Shown: positions 7,323 to 14,994 of the stretch, piece by piece | Layout: every line of letters starts with the position of its first letter | How positions within the stretch are numbered: the first letter of the stretch is position 1 | Assembly (NCBI GenBank): GCA_902613655.1 | Contig: CACMHR010000009.1 | Location: 1-25,908 of the forward strand | Direction of reading: 5' to 3' | DNA from: Anoxypelagibacter sp902613655 | GTDB lineage: Bacteria; Pseudomonadota; Alphaproteobacteria; Pelagibacterales; Pelagibacteraceae | DNA length: 25,908 nucleotides | Made by a program: the position numbers and the translations under genes | The notes under the pieces: model-generated | What the model was told of the DNA's origin: nothing | What the model saw: the letters and a program-made list of their open reading frames with translations, nothing else | Databases searched by the model: none

Positions 7323-8111
7323 CTATTTATTTTTTCTATAGACTTTAGAGAAGTGTTTTGAGCTAGATCTTAATTTAATAAATTTAAGAATTTTTTTGTT
7401 TCCTTTTTGTTTGTTAGTTGGAGCATAAAAAACTTTTTTTCTGTTTAACAAATCTTTTTTTGAAGGATTAATTAAATAATATACTGCCATACTATTTCTA
7501 ATTACTTTTCTTTTTGGCTGAAGAACGCCATGCCAACTATGATTTGACACATCAAAAAAGACAGCTCTATTAAATTTTGGATAAATTTTTGTAGTTAAAT
7601 CTCCAGGAAGCTTAATGTTTTTTTTGTTTTTTTTATAAAAACAAATTTCACCACCCCAATTTTCTTTCCATCCTTTTGACAGAAAAACAATTAAATTGTA
7701 TTTTCTCTGTAAATTCGCTTTAGGATGTATAAAATAATCTAAATGAGGATTTAATTTACCTTTGTGATGCATTAAATGCCAACCACCACCATGAAGCCCA
7801 TAATCTGGTATCACTTTTGGTATTTTAAGTTTTTTTGATAAGAATTTTGTTGTTTGGCTTGAATTTAAAAGAGAAAAAACTTTGTAGGTAAGGGGTGGAA
7901 AAAAATTCCAATTATTTGAAGTTTTTTTTACTTCACAATAATTTTTGTATTCGTGTAATCTTTTATCTTTATATTTCGGAAATTCTTTTTCTAATTTATT
8001 TGCAATAGAGGGTTTAAAAAAATTATCTATCACTGCATAAGGAAAAGGACTTTTATTATAAAAAGTCCTCATACTTTTGCCCAAATTCTTTAAATTAATA
8101 TAGTCACGCAT
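7323..8111 (-). CDS. 2OG-Fe(II) dioxygenase-like protein
   Basis: This 262-aa protein has the pattern of 2-oxoglutarate/Fe(II)-dependent oxygenases found in surface-polysaccharide loci. The iron-binding HxD motif is H123-L-D125 within NPHLDYF, the distal His is in NHSWHGV (H194, alternatively H191), and R205 is a candidate 2-oxoglutarate ligand. The GWKENWGGEI segment between them is characteristic of the family's small-molecule or glycan-modifying members. No signal peptide or membrane segment is visible, so it is probably cytoplasmic. The substrate is unknown. Its ATG is preceded by ATAAATTT rather than a Shine-Dalgarno site, and a promoter carrying the 29-nt repeat lies just upstream. It is convergent with tRNA-Leu. 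Confidence 0.75.
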   Translation of the reverse strand: MRDYINLKNLGKSMRTFYNKSPFPYAVIDNFFKPSIANKLEKEFPKYKDKRLHEYKNYCEVKKTSNNWNFFPPLTYKVFSLLNSSQTTKFLSKKLKIPKVIPDYGLHGGGWHLMHHKGKLNPHLDYFIHPKANLQRKYNLIVFLSKGWKENWGGEICFYKKNKKNIKLPGDLTTKIYPKFNRAVFFDVSNHSWHGVLQPKRKVIRNSMAVYYLINPSKKDLLNRKKVFYAPTNKQKGNKKILKFIKLRSSSKHFSKVYRKNK

Positions 8112-8135
8112 AAATTTATGAATATACGACTATTA

Positions 8136-8163
8136 TTTATAGCCTAATATTGTTAATAGTAAA
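8136..8163 (-). promoter_or_regulatory. Putative promoter of the oxygenase gene, containing the shared 29-nt element
   Basis: On the minus strand, TTTACT (8163-8158), a 16-nt spacer and TATAAA (8141-8136) form a plausible sigma-70 promoter. The start would be near 8129, 18 nt before the ATG. The -35 and most of the spacer lie in the 29-nt repeat shared with 12658-12686. Confidence 0.5.
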
Positions 8164-8173
8164 TGTTTTAATT
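8145..8173. repeat. 29-nt exact repeat, copy 1
   Basis: It is identical to 12658-12686 over 29 nt, starting TAATATTGTTAATAGTAAAT. Both copies lie upstream of a minus-strand gene start in the glycan locus and contain a -35-like TTTACT on that strand. Confidence 0.85.
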
Positions 8174-8184
8174 TGTATCACCTT

Positions 8185-9090
8185 ATGAAAGTTTTTGATT
8201 GTACGACATTTTATAATGAAAATATGATGTTGGAATTAAGATTTAATATTCTTGATCCTTACGTAGATAAATTTGTTATTACCGAATCCAAATATTCCCA
8301 TAGTGGAGAAAAGAAAAAACTCAATTTTGATATAAATAAATTTAAAGATTTTAAAAAAAAAATTAACTATATCGTAGTTGAGAATGAGCCCAATAATCTG
8401 TTTGATGAAACTAAGCAACATTTAGACAAATCAGGCAAAAATCAAATTAGAGAAAATTCAATAAAAAGAATTGCCCTCCAAAGAGATAGCCTGACTTCAG
8501 GAATTGAAGAAGCAGATGAAAACGATTACGTATTTTATAGTGATAACGATGAAATTCCTAGATTTGAAAATATAGATTTAGAAAAAAATAATAATAAAAT
8601 CTTAGCTTTTAAACAAAAACTTTTTTATTACAAATTTAATTTATTTTGCGATAGAATAGAGTGGTATGGAACTAGAGGATGTAAAAAAAAGCATCTCAAA
8701 TCTTTTAGTTGGCTAAGAGACCTTAAAATTAAAAACTACCCAATTTACAGAATTGATACACTTTTTTCTGATACAAAATATACAAATATTAAAATCATAA
8801 CAGATGGAGGTTGGCACTTTTCACAAGCCAAATCACCTGAGGATCTTTATATAAAATTAACAAATAGTGAGGATCACGCAGAGTTTAAAGATAACAAACA
8901 AACACTTAATGATGTTAAAGACATGGTAAAGAGGAAAGTAATAAATTTTGATCATCAAGCTAAATCAACAGAATACAAATACTCTAAAGAGTTTAAATTA
9001 AAAACTTTATCGGTTAGTGAGATGCCATCTTTTATACAAAAAAATTTAGAGAAGTATTCTGATTGGTTAGATCTTGAAAATAATATATGA
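8185..9090 (+). CDS. Glycosyltransferase family 17 protein
   Basis: This is a 301-aa GT-A-fold glycosyltransferase of the GT17 type, whose eukaryotic members add N-acetylglucosamine to mannose cores. Recognisable parts are the N-terminal FDCTTFYNE, the FVITESKYSHSGEKK segment, a YSDNDEIP motif (D120-N-D122) expected to bind the nucleotide-sugar metal ion, and GGWHFSQAKSPED near the C-terminus. The open frame can begin at a TTG at 8173, but the ATG at 8185 fits the family's N-terminus better and is chosen. The stop overlaps the next gene by 4 nt (ATGA). It is the first gene of a probable operon with the second glycosyltransferase, nadK and a small membrane protein. Donor and acceptor are unknown. 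Confidence 0.82.
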   Translation: MKVFDCTTFYNENMMLELRFNILDPYVDKFVITESKYSHSGEKKKLNFDINKFKDFKKKINYIVVENEPNNLFDETKQHLDKSGKNQIRENSIKRIALQRDSLTSGIEEADENDYVFYSDNDEIPRFENIDLEKNNNKILAFKQKLFYYKFNLFCDRIEWYGTRGCKKKHLKSFSWLRDLKIKNYPIYRIDTLFSDTKYTNIKIITDGGWHFSQAKSPEDLYIKLTNSEDHAEFKDNKQTLNDVKDMVKRKVINFDHQAKSTEYKYSKEFKLKTLSVSEMPSFIQKNLEKYSDWLDLENNI

Positions 9091-10025
9091 AAAATTTTAA
9101 GATATCAGCTCATATTCCTTTATATTTAAAAAAGCCGTATAATAAAAAAAAAATAAAAAACTTTAAAAAAGTCTGTAAAAGTTTACTTAAATTATCGAAT
9201 AAAACTCAAATTTTTGTTCACTCAAATCAAAAATTTAAAAATAAAAATAAAAAAATTACATATTTTTATTACAATTTTAAAAAAGATCATCCATTTAAAC
9301 TTACATGGTATTGTAGAAATTTGATGAAATCTCAAAAAAATATTTTTGATATATTTATATATTGTGAGGATGATATTCTATTCGATAAAAAAAACTTTAA
9401 TTATTGGTTAAAACACAAAAATATTTGTATTAAGAATAATTATAATTTGGGGTTTTTAAGATTTGAAATAAATAAAAAAGATAAAAACTTGTATTCAACT
9501 GATCAAGTAGAACAGTCATCAAAATATTTAAATTTATCAAAAAAGAAATATTTAGTATTAGCAAATTCATATTGTGCTTTTTGGATATATGATAAAAAAG
9601 AATTTAATGATTTTATTAAAACAAAGTTCTATAATTTTAACTGGAGATGGATTTCAATTTCTAATATTTTATTAATTAGAGAAATGTCAGCAGTCGGATG
9701 GCACGGTGAAAATATGAACGGGTTAAGCATGAACAGGTATTTAGCTACTATCGTACCATTTCAAAATGACAAGTTAGACAAAGGTTCATTGACAAGACAT
9801 CTATCAGATAATTATGCAAATGCGCCACAAGGTCTATTTGGGACATTAAAGATTAGTCAAATTTCACACAACAATCTCAATAAATTTTCACCATCGTCGC
9901 TATTTACCAGATTTATTAAAAGAATTAGTTATATAGCTTATCATTTATTTAGATTTAATTTAAAAAGGTATTTTAAAAAAGATACTTTGCACAAAGATCT
10001 AAGAAGTGGATTATTTTTTAAATAA
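9087..10025 (+). CDS. Putative glycosyltransferase with EDD motif
   Basis: This 312-aa Lys- and Asn-rich protein has no signal peptide. Features suggesting a GT-A glycosyltransferase are the N-terminal beta strand ISAHIPLYL, a YCEDDILF motif at about residues 92-99 that could bind a metal-nucleotide sugar, and a later NWRWISISN and GWHGENMNG segment. I do not recognise a specific family. It overlaps the GT17 gene by 4 nt and ends 8 nt before nadK, so it is almost certainly cotranscribed. Its position supports a role in surface glycan assembly, but the function is inferred from motif and context only. Confidence 0.55.
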   Translation: MKNFKISAHIPLYLKKPYNKKKIKNFKKVCKSLLKLSNKTQIFVHSNQKFKNKNKKITYFYYNFKKDHPFKLTWYCRNLMKSQKNIFDIFIYCEDDILFDKKNFNYWLKHKNICIKNNYNLGFLRFEINKKDKNLYSTDQVEQSSKYLNLSKKKYLVLANSYCAFWIYDKKEFNDFIKTKFYNFNWRWISISNILLIREMSAVGWHGENMNGLSMNRYLATIVPFQNDKLDKGSLTRHLSDNYANAPQGLFGTLKISQISHNNLNKFSPSSLFTRFIKRISYIAYHLFRFNLKRYFKKDTLHKDLRSGLFFK

Positions 10026-10033
10026 ATAAATTT

Positions 10034-10798
10034 ATGAACAAATGTCATTTTATATTTGATAAAAATAAAAAGTCACAGTTATTGAAGAAGAAATTAAAAA
10101 ACTTCAAAAAATATTCCATTAAAAAATGTAATACTATTATTGTAGCTGGTGGAGATGGATTTATGTTAAGAAACCTTAAAAAATTTTATAAGTTTCAAAA
10201 ACCTTTTTATGGAATTAATTGTGGAACAATTGGGTTTTTAATGAACAAAAACCAAAAGATTTCAAAACTAAATAAAAAAATAGTAAAAGCCAACAAATTT
10301 ATTATTAATCCTATTGAAGTCAAAATAACAAACTCAAAGAAAAAAATATTCAAAATGATCGCAGTGAATGAAATTTCTTTATTAAGACAAAGCAAGCAAA
10401 CCGCTAATTTACAAATAAAAATTAATCAAAAAAATTTAATTAAAGAATTAGTTAGTGATGGTGTATTAGTTTCAACGCCCGCAGGTAGTACAGCTTACAA
10501 TCTTTCAGTCAATGGACCCATACTAACTTTGGACTCCAAAAAAATTGCCCTAACACCAATAAGTCCATTTAGACCCAGAAGATGGAAAGGCAAGTTAATT
10601 TCGGATAAATCGAAAATTACCATTAATAATCTTCAAAGCAAAAAAAGACCTATCTCAGCAGTGGCTGATAATCACGAAATAAGAAATATTAAAAAAATTG
10701 AAGTCAGGGTAAATAAAAAAGTTAAAATTAATTTACTGTTTGACAGAGGTAGTAGTCTAATAAAAAAAATTAGGGAAGAGCAAAAAAAAATTAACTAA
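10034..10798 (+). CDS. nadK: NAD kinase
   Basis: This 254-aa cytoplasmic enzyme phosphorylates NAD to NADP using ATP or polyphosphate. The GGDG motif is present (AGGDGFMLRNL, with Phe in place of the usual Thr), followed by the conserved NEISLLR segment and the nucleotide-binding block SDGVLVSTPAGSTAYNLS. Length is slightly below the usual 270-300 aa. The ATG is preceded by ATAAATTT and has no Shine-Dalgarno site. It is a housekeeping gene embedded in the glycan locus between a glycosyltransferase and a small membrane protein gene that starts 1 nt after its stop. Confidence 0.92.
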   Translation: MNKCHFIFDKNKKSQLLKKKLKNFKKYSIKKCNTIIVAGGDGFMLRNLKKFYKFQKPFYGINCGTIGFLMNKNQKISKLNKKIVKANKFIINPIEVKITNSKKKIFKMIAVNEISLLRQSKQTANLQIKINQKNLIKELVSDGVLVSTPAGSTAYNLSVNGPILTLDSKKIALTPISPFRPRRWKGKLISDKSKITINNLQSKKRPISAVADNHEIRNIKKIEVRVNKKVKINLLFDRGSSLIKKIREEQKKIN

Positions 10799-10799
10799 A

Positions 10800-11096
10800 A
10801 TGATCAAAGTACTTTTCATATTGATTTGTCTATGTATTTTGGCGAATTATATTATTATTCATTTAAAAGCTATCAAAACTGATAAAGAATTAGATAATGA
10901 TCAAAATTTTTGGATGTTTTCATATGACTTTAAAGAAAAAAAGAGAGACTCGATATTTGATAGAGAGCCCGAAGACATCATTAAAGAAAAAAATAAAAAA
11001 AATAAGTTAATTGTTATATTATATTTAGTTACTGCTTTAATTTTTATATATACTATGTTCTTTTTTACAAAAATAATTCATTTTATATTAAATTAA
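10800..11096 (+). CDS. Small membrane protein of unknown function
   Basis: This 98-aa protein is not recognised. It has a hydrophobic N-terminal segment (about 2-22), a charged middle rich in Lys, Asp and Glu (about 25-70) and a second hydrophobic segment (about 71-97), so two membrane helices are likely. The start is 1 nt after the nadK stop, implying translational coupling. Its 3' end overlaps the convergent aminotransferase gene by 9 nt. Confidence 0.65.
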   Translation: MIKVLFILICLCILANYIIIHLKAIKTDKELDNDQNFWMFSYDFKEKKRDSIFDREPEDIIKEKNKKNKLIVILYLVTALIFIYTMFFFTKIIHFILN

Positions 11097-12236
11097 TATT
11101 TTATTAAGTGTTTTACAAATATAATCAATTTCATAATTTTTAATTCCAATACCAGATGGAAGATAAAATCCATTTTTCGATAAATATTCAGCGTTCGGAT
11201 ATTTTTCATTTTTATTAAATATATTCATTTTTCTAAAAATTTTTTGTTTATGCATTGGATAAAAGAAAGGGCGTGTTTGTATCTTTTTTTCATATAATTT
11301 TTTAATGACATTATCCCTTTTAATTTTACTTTTTAATTTAAGGACTAAACCAAAGACCCAATAAATATTTTTTGCAAATTTATTTCTTTCTGGTTGAATA
11401 TAAATTCTATTATTTGTTTTAAGCAAATCAGTATATCTTTTTCCGATTTCCCTCTTTCTTTTTATTATCCAATTAATATTTTTAAGTTGACCACATCCAA
11501 TTGCAGCTTGCACGTTTGTTAATCTATAGTTCCACCCAATATCATCATGGTCAAACCTGTTATTGCCTGAACCAAAACACAAGTTTCTTAGAGATACACA
11601 TTTTTCATAAAATTTTTTATTATCAGTTAAAATCATACCACCTTCGCCAGTTGTAATGTGTTTATTTGCATAAAAACTAAATGTACTTGCTTCGCCAAAG
11701 CTTCCACACATGCGATTTTTATATTTTTGTCCAATCATTTCTGCTGCGTCTTCAATAATCTTAATATTTTTTTTTCGAGCAATTTTTATAATTTTTTCTA
11801 AATCAACTGGAAATCCATAAATGTGTGTTATTATAATACCTTTAGTTTTCCTATTAATTTTTTTTATAATTTGTTCTGGCATCATGTTCCAAGTAGATAA
11901 ATCGCAATCTACTAAAACTGGTCTAAGACCCAGCTTAATTACACAGAGAGCTGTAGAAATAATTGAAAATGCAGGAATAATTATTTCATCTCTAGGTTTA
12001 AGTTTAAGAGCTTTTAAAGATATTTCTAACGCTGCCGTACCACTCGAAACAGCGATACCAAATTTTCTCTTATTAAACTTTGAAAATTCTTGTTCAAATT
12101 TTTTAACGAAAGGACCTTCAGAGGAAATCCAATTAGTATTTAGACTATTTTTAACATAAATTTTATCCTCTCTAAAAATTTTAGGGACATTTACAGGGAT
12201 AAATTTAATTTTTTTTGATTTTGATTTTTTTTTCAC
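11088..12236 (-). CDS. DegT/DnrJ/EryC1 sugar aminotransferase, perosamine-synthase-like
   Basis: This 382-aa PLP-dependent aminotransferase converts a nucleotide keto-sugar to an amino-sugar. The PLP lysine is K192 in FYANKHITTGEGG, the cofactor-binding Asp is D163 in IEDAAEMIG, and SSGTAALE (64-71) contacts the phosphate. NWISSEGPFV near the N-terminus and DAAEMIG recall GDP-perosamine synthases, but the exact sugar cannot be assigned. The start is a GTG at 12236 followed by a Lys/Ser tract; no later Met is compatible with the fold. It overlaps the end of the cupin-like gene by 32 nt, so the two are cotranscribed. Confidence 0.85.
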   Translation of the reverse strand: MKKKSKSKKIKFIPVNVPKIFREDKIYVKNSLNTNWISSEGPFVKKFEQEFSKFNKRKFGIAVSSGTAALEISLKALKLKPRDEIIIPAFSIISTALCVIKLGLRPVLVDCDLSTWNMMPEQIIKKINRKTKGIIITHIYGFPVDLEKIIKIARKKNIKIIEDAAEMIGQKYKNRMCGSFGEASTFSFYANKHITTGEGGMILTDNKKFYEKCVSLRNLCFGSGNNRFDHDDIGWNYRLTNVQAAIGCGQLKNINWIIKRKREIGKRYTDLLKTNNRIYIQPERNKFAKNIYWVFGLVLKLKSKIKRDNVIKKLYEKKIQTRPFFYPMHKQKIFRKMNIFNKNEKYPNAEYLSKNGFYLPSGIGIKNYEIDYICKTLNKILI

Positions 12237-12642
12237 TTATTTGATCAAATTTAACTTTATCTTTTGCAATATCATAAGGTCCTTGTTTCACTTCTATCAT
12301 TTCAACATCTTTAATTACTTTAAAGCCGTGCCCCCCATGAACTAAAAATATAATACATTTTTCCTTTAAGATTTTACTAAATAAGTATTTTTTATTTTGT
12401 TTGTAAAAGTCAACTCTTAGAACACCTTTTAGAAGTAATAGAACCTCTGTTGTGGGAAAAATTCTAGTTATTCTTTTACTGTGTTTGTGTGGAACAATTT
12501 TATGGCCCTTTTTGTGTTTCATATAACCAATTTGCTGGGTTGCATTATTTGGTGTAAAGAAAGTGATGCCTTTTTTCTTTCTGTAATTACCACTTACAAT
12601 TATTGCTAAAAGTTTGTTTTTATATTTTATTTTTTCAACCAT
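12205..12642 (-). CDS. Cupin-like protein of a polysaccharide locus
   Basis: This 145-aa protein appears to be a small beta-barrel of the cupin type. The core is GHKIVPHKHSKR with a His-x-His pair, then TTEVLLLLKGVLRVDFY and IIFLVHGGHGFKV, matching the two cupin half-motifs. Such proteins often sit beside DegT aminotransferases in sugar clusters and may bind or isomerise a nucleotide sugar, but no specific reaction can be given. Its 3' end overlaps the aminotransferase by 32 nt. The ATG at 12642 coincides with the predicted transcription start of the promoter upstream, so the mRNA may be leaderless or nearly so. Confidence 0.6.
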   Translation of the reverse strand: MVEKIKYKNKLLAIIVSGNYRKKKGITFFTPNNATQQIGYMKHKKGHKIVPHKHSKRITRIFPTTEVLLLLKGVLRVDFYKQNKKYLFSKILKEKCIIFLVHGGHGFKVIKDVEMIEVKQGPYDIAKDKVKFDQISEKKIKIKKN

Positions 12643-12648
12643 AAATTT

Positions 12649-12676
12649 ATTTTAACTTAATATTGTTAATAGTAAA
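12649..12676 (-). promoter_or_regulatory. Putative promoter of the cupin-aminotransferase pair, containing the 29-nt element
   Basis: On the minus strand, TTTACT (12676-12671), a 16-nt spacer and TAAAAT (12654-12649) match the geometry of the promoter at 8136-8163. The predicted start falls at about 12642, the A of the cupin-gene ATG. Confidence 0.45.
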
Positions 12677-12686
12677 TGTTTTAATT
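12658..12686. repeat. 29-nt exact repeat, copy 2
   Basis: It is identical to 8145-8173. Its last 6 nt overlap the stop and final codon of the GT2 gene, so the element sits at the junction between the GT2 gene and the cupin-aminotransferase pair. Confidence 0.85.
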
Positions 12687-13385
12687 ATTAAAAAATTTTA
12701 ATCTTAAAACATTTATTAAAGTTCTAAATATCTCTACTCTTTCAATTTTTGAATCTCCCTTATGTCTTAATTTTGCATGAAAAGGGATTTCTTTAATTAA
12801 AATATTTTTTTTATTTAACAAATATATAGTTTCCATAAAAAAACTATATCCTTTGGATTTAACATCTCTTAAATCAAAGTTTTCAAGTTTTTTTAAATCA
12901 TAACCTCTAAATGCTGTTGTAAATTCATTAGAGTTTATCCCAAAAATTATTTTTATAAATCTATTTCCAAATATACTTAAAGCTCTTCTCCATCCACTGG
13001 TGTCTAAAGATCCTCCTTCTACAAATCTAGAACCAAGCACAAAGGGATGATTTTTTAGTTCTTTAATAAATTCAGGAATTTTTTTAGGATCATGAGTTAA
13101 GTCAGCATCTATTGTTATTAAATAATCGTAGTTATTATTTAAACTATACTCATAAGCTAACTTGTGCGCTGTATCTAACCCACTTTTTTTTTCTCTAATT
13201 ATCAAGTGAATATTTTTTTTACTTTTTGAATAATTTTTTACTATTTCCCAAGTTCTATCCGGCGAATTATCATCTACTATCAAAATGTCTAAATCTAAAT
13301 TAAGCTCCTCAATATAATTTAATAAAAGCGTTATATTTTTAGATTCATTGTAAGTAGCTGAAAAAATTAATATTTTACTTTTCAT
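12681..13385 (-). CDS. GT2 glycosyltransferase, polyprenyl-phosphate mannose synthase-like
   Basis: This 234-aa protein transfers a hexose, typically mannose, from a nucleotide sugar to a polyprenyl phosphate on the cytoplasmic face of the membrane. The GT-A signatures are ATYNESKNI, LIVDDNSPDRTW and ITIDADLTHDPKKIPE, with DAD as the metal-binding motif. FVEGGSLDTSGWRRALS and FTTAFRGYDL are typical of DPM1-type enzymes. There is no C-terminal membrane domain, as in short DPM1 forms. The open frame extends to a TTG at 13406, but the ATG at 13385 starts just before the first beta strand and is preferred. It would supply lipid-linked sugar to the GT39-like membrane protein encoded divergently at 14995. 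Confidence 0.85.
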   Translation of the reverse strand: MKSKILIFSATYNESKNITLLLNYIEELNLDLDILIVDDNSPDRTWEIVKNYSKSKKNIHLIIREKKSGLDTAHKLAYEYSLNNNYDYLITIDADLTHDPKKIPEFIKELKNHPFVLGSRFVEGGSLDTSGWRRALSIFGNRFIKIIFGINSNEFTTAFRGYDLKKLENFDLRDVKSKGYSFFMETIYLLNKKNILIKEIPFHAKLRHKGDSKIERVEIFRTLINVLRLKFFNN

Positions 13386-13386
13386 C

Positions 13387-13404
13387 GAGTAAAATATATT
13401 ACTC
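13387..13404. promoter_or_regulatory. 18-nt near-palindrome between divergent genes, candidate operator
   Basis: GAGTAAAATATATTACTC is palindromic at 16 of 18 positions, with perfect 6-bp outer arms. It fills most of the 33-nt gap between the GT2 start (13385) and the C-methyltransferase start (13419). A dimeric regulator could control both directions, but no regulator gene is in the window. Confidence 0.35.
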
Positions 13405-13418
13405 AAGAAATAGATTTA

Positions 13419-14642
13419 ATGAAATTAAAAAAATGTAGAAATTGTCATTGTAGAAAATTATCTAAACTATTCTCTCTCGGCAAATTAAGCTTTACAGGAA
13501 AATTTCCAAAAAACATTAAAACAAATATAAAGAAAACAGAATTGACACTTGTAATTTGTGAAAAATGTTCTTTGGTTCAACTGAATAACAATTATAACCT
13601 TAAATATCTTTATGGCCCAGATTACGGATATCGAACTGGAATAAACAAAACAATGACTGACCATATGAAAAATATACGGGATAGTTTATTAAGTAAAATT
13701 AAGTTAAAAAAAAATGATTGTATTTTAGATATAGCTAGTAACGACGGTACTTTATTAAACTCTTTTAATAAAAAATTATATAAAGTTGGAATAGATCCAC
13801 TTGTTAATAAATATAAAAGATTTTACAAGAATATTGATTATAAAATTTCAGACTTTTTTTCTGCAGATAAAATAATAAAAAAAATACCAGATAAGAAATT
13901 TAAAATTATAACTGCATTATCTGTTTTTTACGATATTGATGATCCAAATTTATTTTTTAAAGATATAAATAAAATACTAGATGATGATGGTATTTTTTTA
14001 ATAGAGCACGCTGATTTAATGTCAATAATAAATCAAAAAATGTTCGATACAATATGTCAGGAACATTTAACATATTATTCAAATCAAATTATTATTAATA
14101 TTGCAAAAAAAAATGATATGAGAGTATTTGATCTTAGAACGAATAATATAAACGGAGGTAGTACTCAGTATTTTATTTGCAAAAGAAAATCCATCCATAA
14201 AACAAAAAAGAAAAACATAAATAAGTTAATTAAAAAAGAAATTAAAATGAATCTAAAAAGAAAAAAAACATTTTTAAATTTTTTTGACGAAATTAATAAG
14301 TCAAAATCAAATACAATAAATTATCTTGATAAAATAATATCAGAAAATAAAACTATTCATGGCTATGGTGCATCCACCAAAGGAAATGTATTATTACAAT
14401 ATTTTGGTATTACAAAAAAATATATTAAATATATCGCCGACAGAAATCCTAAAAAAAATAATCATTTTACACCAGGAACAAAAATGAGAATTATAAGTGA
14501 AAATAAATCAAGAAGTATGTTGCCAAATTTTTACTTTGTCCTTCCATGGCATTTTAAAAAAGAAATTTTAAATAGAGAAAGAAAGCTCATTAAAAAAGGA
14601 AGTAAATTTATTTTTCCACTTCCAACCTTTAAGGTATATTAA
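13419..14642 (+). CDS. Sugar C-methyltransferase, class I SAM-dependent
   Basis: This 407-aa protein is of the NovU/TylCIII type, which methylates carbon 3 of a nucleotide keto-deoxysugar. It has three parts: an N-terminal zinc-binding module (CRNCHC at about 6-11 and CEKCSLVQL at about 48-56), a SAM-binding domain with LDIASNDGTLL at about 104-114, and a C-terminal domain starting with HGYGASTKGNVLLQYFG at about 313-329. YGYRTGIN and EHLTYYS are family signatures; Gln precedes EHL where His is common. It is divergent from the GT2 gene and the first of a long plus-strand series that runs to 19614 through tRNA-Thr. Confidence 0.88.
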   Translation: MKLKKCRNCHCRKLSKLFSLGKLSFTGKFPKNIKTNIKKTELTLVICEKCSLVQLNNNYNLKYLYGPDYGYRTGINKTMTDHMKNIRDSLLSKIKLKKNDCILDIASNDGTLLNSFNKKLYKVGIDPLVNKYKRFYKNIDYKISDFFSADKIIKKIPDKKFKIITALSVFYDIDDPNLFFKDINKILDDDGIFLIEHADLMSIINQKMFDTICQEHLTYYSNQIIINIAKKNDMRVFDLRTNNINGGSTQYFICKRKSIHKTKKKNINKLIKKEIKMNLKRKKTFLNFFDEINKSKSNTINYLDKIISENKTIHGYGASTKGNVLLQYFGITKKYIKYIADRNPKKNNHFTPGTKMRIISENKSRSMLPNFYFVLPWHFKKEILNRERKLIKKGSKFIFPLPTFKVY

Positions 14643-14674
14643 TTAATGATAATATCATATATTAAGTTATTTCT

Positions 14675-14983
14675 ATGAGCGAAAGTAAAAATAAATCAGA
14701 TATAAAAAGATTTATTATCAAGTTAATAGCAATTACTTTTGCGATTATAATTATTATAAATGTAACTTTTAATCTTATATTCGCCGACAAACTTGAGAAT
14801 ATAAATCAGTTATTGCTTTTAAATAAAAAGGAAAATATTGATTCTGTAAAAGAAAAAATCAGGTCTGAATTAAGAGAGGGGCTAAATAAGGATAGTGTAA
14901 TTAATGAAGAGGACAGGCTTCTTCTGTATCAATTTTATTTAAAAATCAAAAAAGAATTTAAAGAAATTGAAAATCAACAATAA
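14675..14983 (+). CDS. Small single-pass membrane protein, unknown
   Basis: This 102-aa protein is not recognised. A strongly hydrophobic segment at about residues 12-37 (FIIKLIAITFAIIIIINVTF) is preceded by Lys/Arg residues and followed by a charged, probably helical tail rich in Glu and Lys. The tail would be periplasmic if the positive-inside rule holds. It lies 32 nt after the C-methyltransferase and 11 nt before the GT39-like gene, so it is probably cotranscribed and could be an accessory to the membrane transferase. Confidence 0.6.
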   Translation: MSESKNKSDIKRFIIKLIAITFAIIIIINVTFNLIFADKLENINQLLLLNKKENIDSVKEKIRSELREGLNKDSVINEEDRLLLYQFYLKIKKEFKEIENQQ

Positions 14984-14994
14984 TTAAAGCACAA

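Noticed and set aside
11821..12159. 112-codon plus-strand open frame inside the aminotransferase gene
   Set aside because: The opposite strand encodes a complete DegT-family enzyme with all key residues; this frame is a shadow.
14646..14658. ATGATAATATCAT near-palindrome between the C-methyltransferase and the small membrane protein gene
   Set aside because: It is short and made almost only of A and T in an AT-rich gap; chance is a sufficient explanation.
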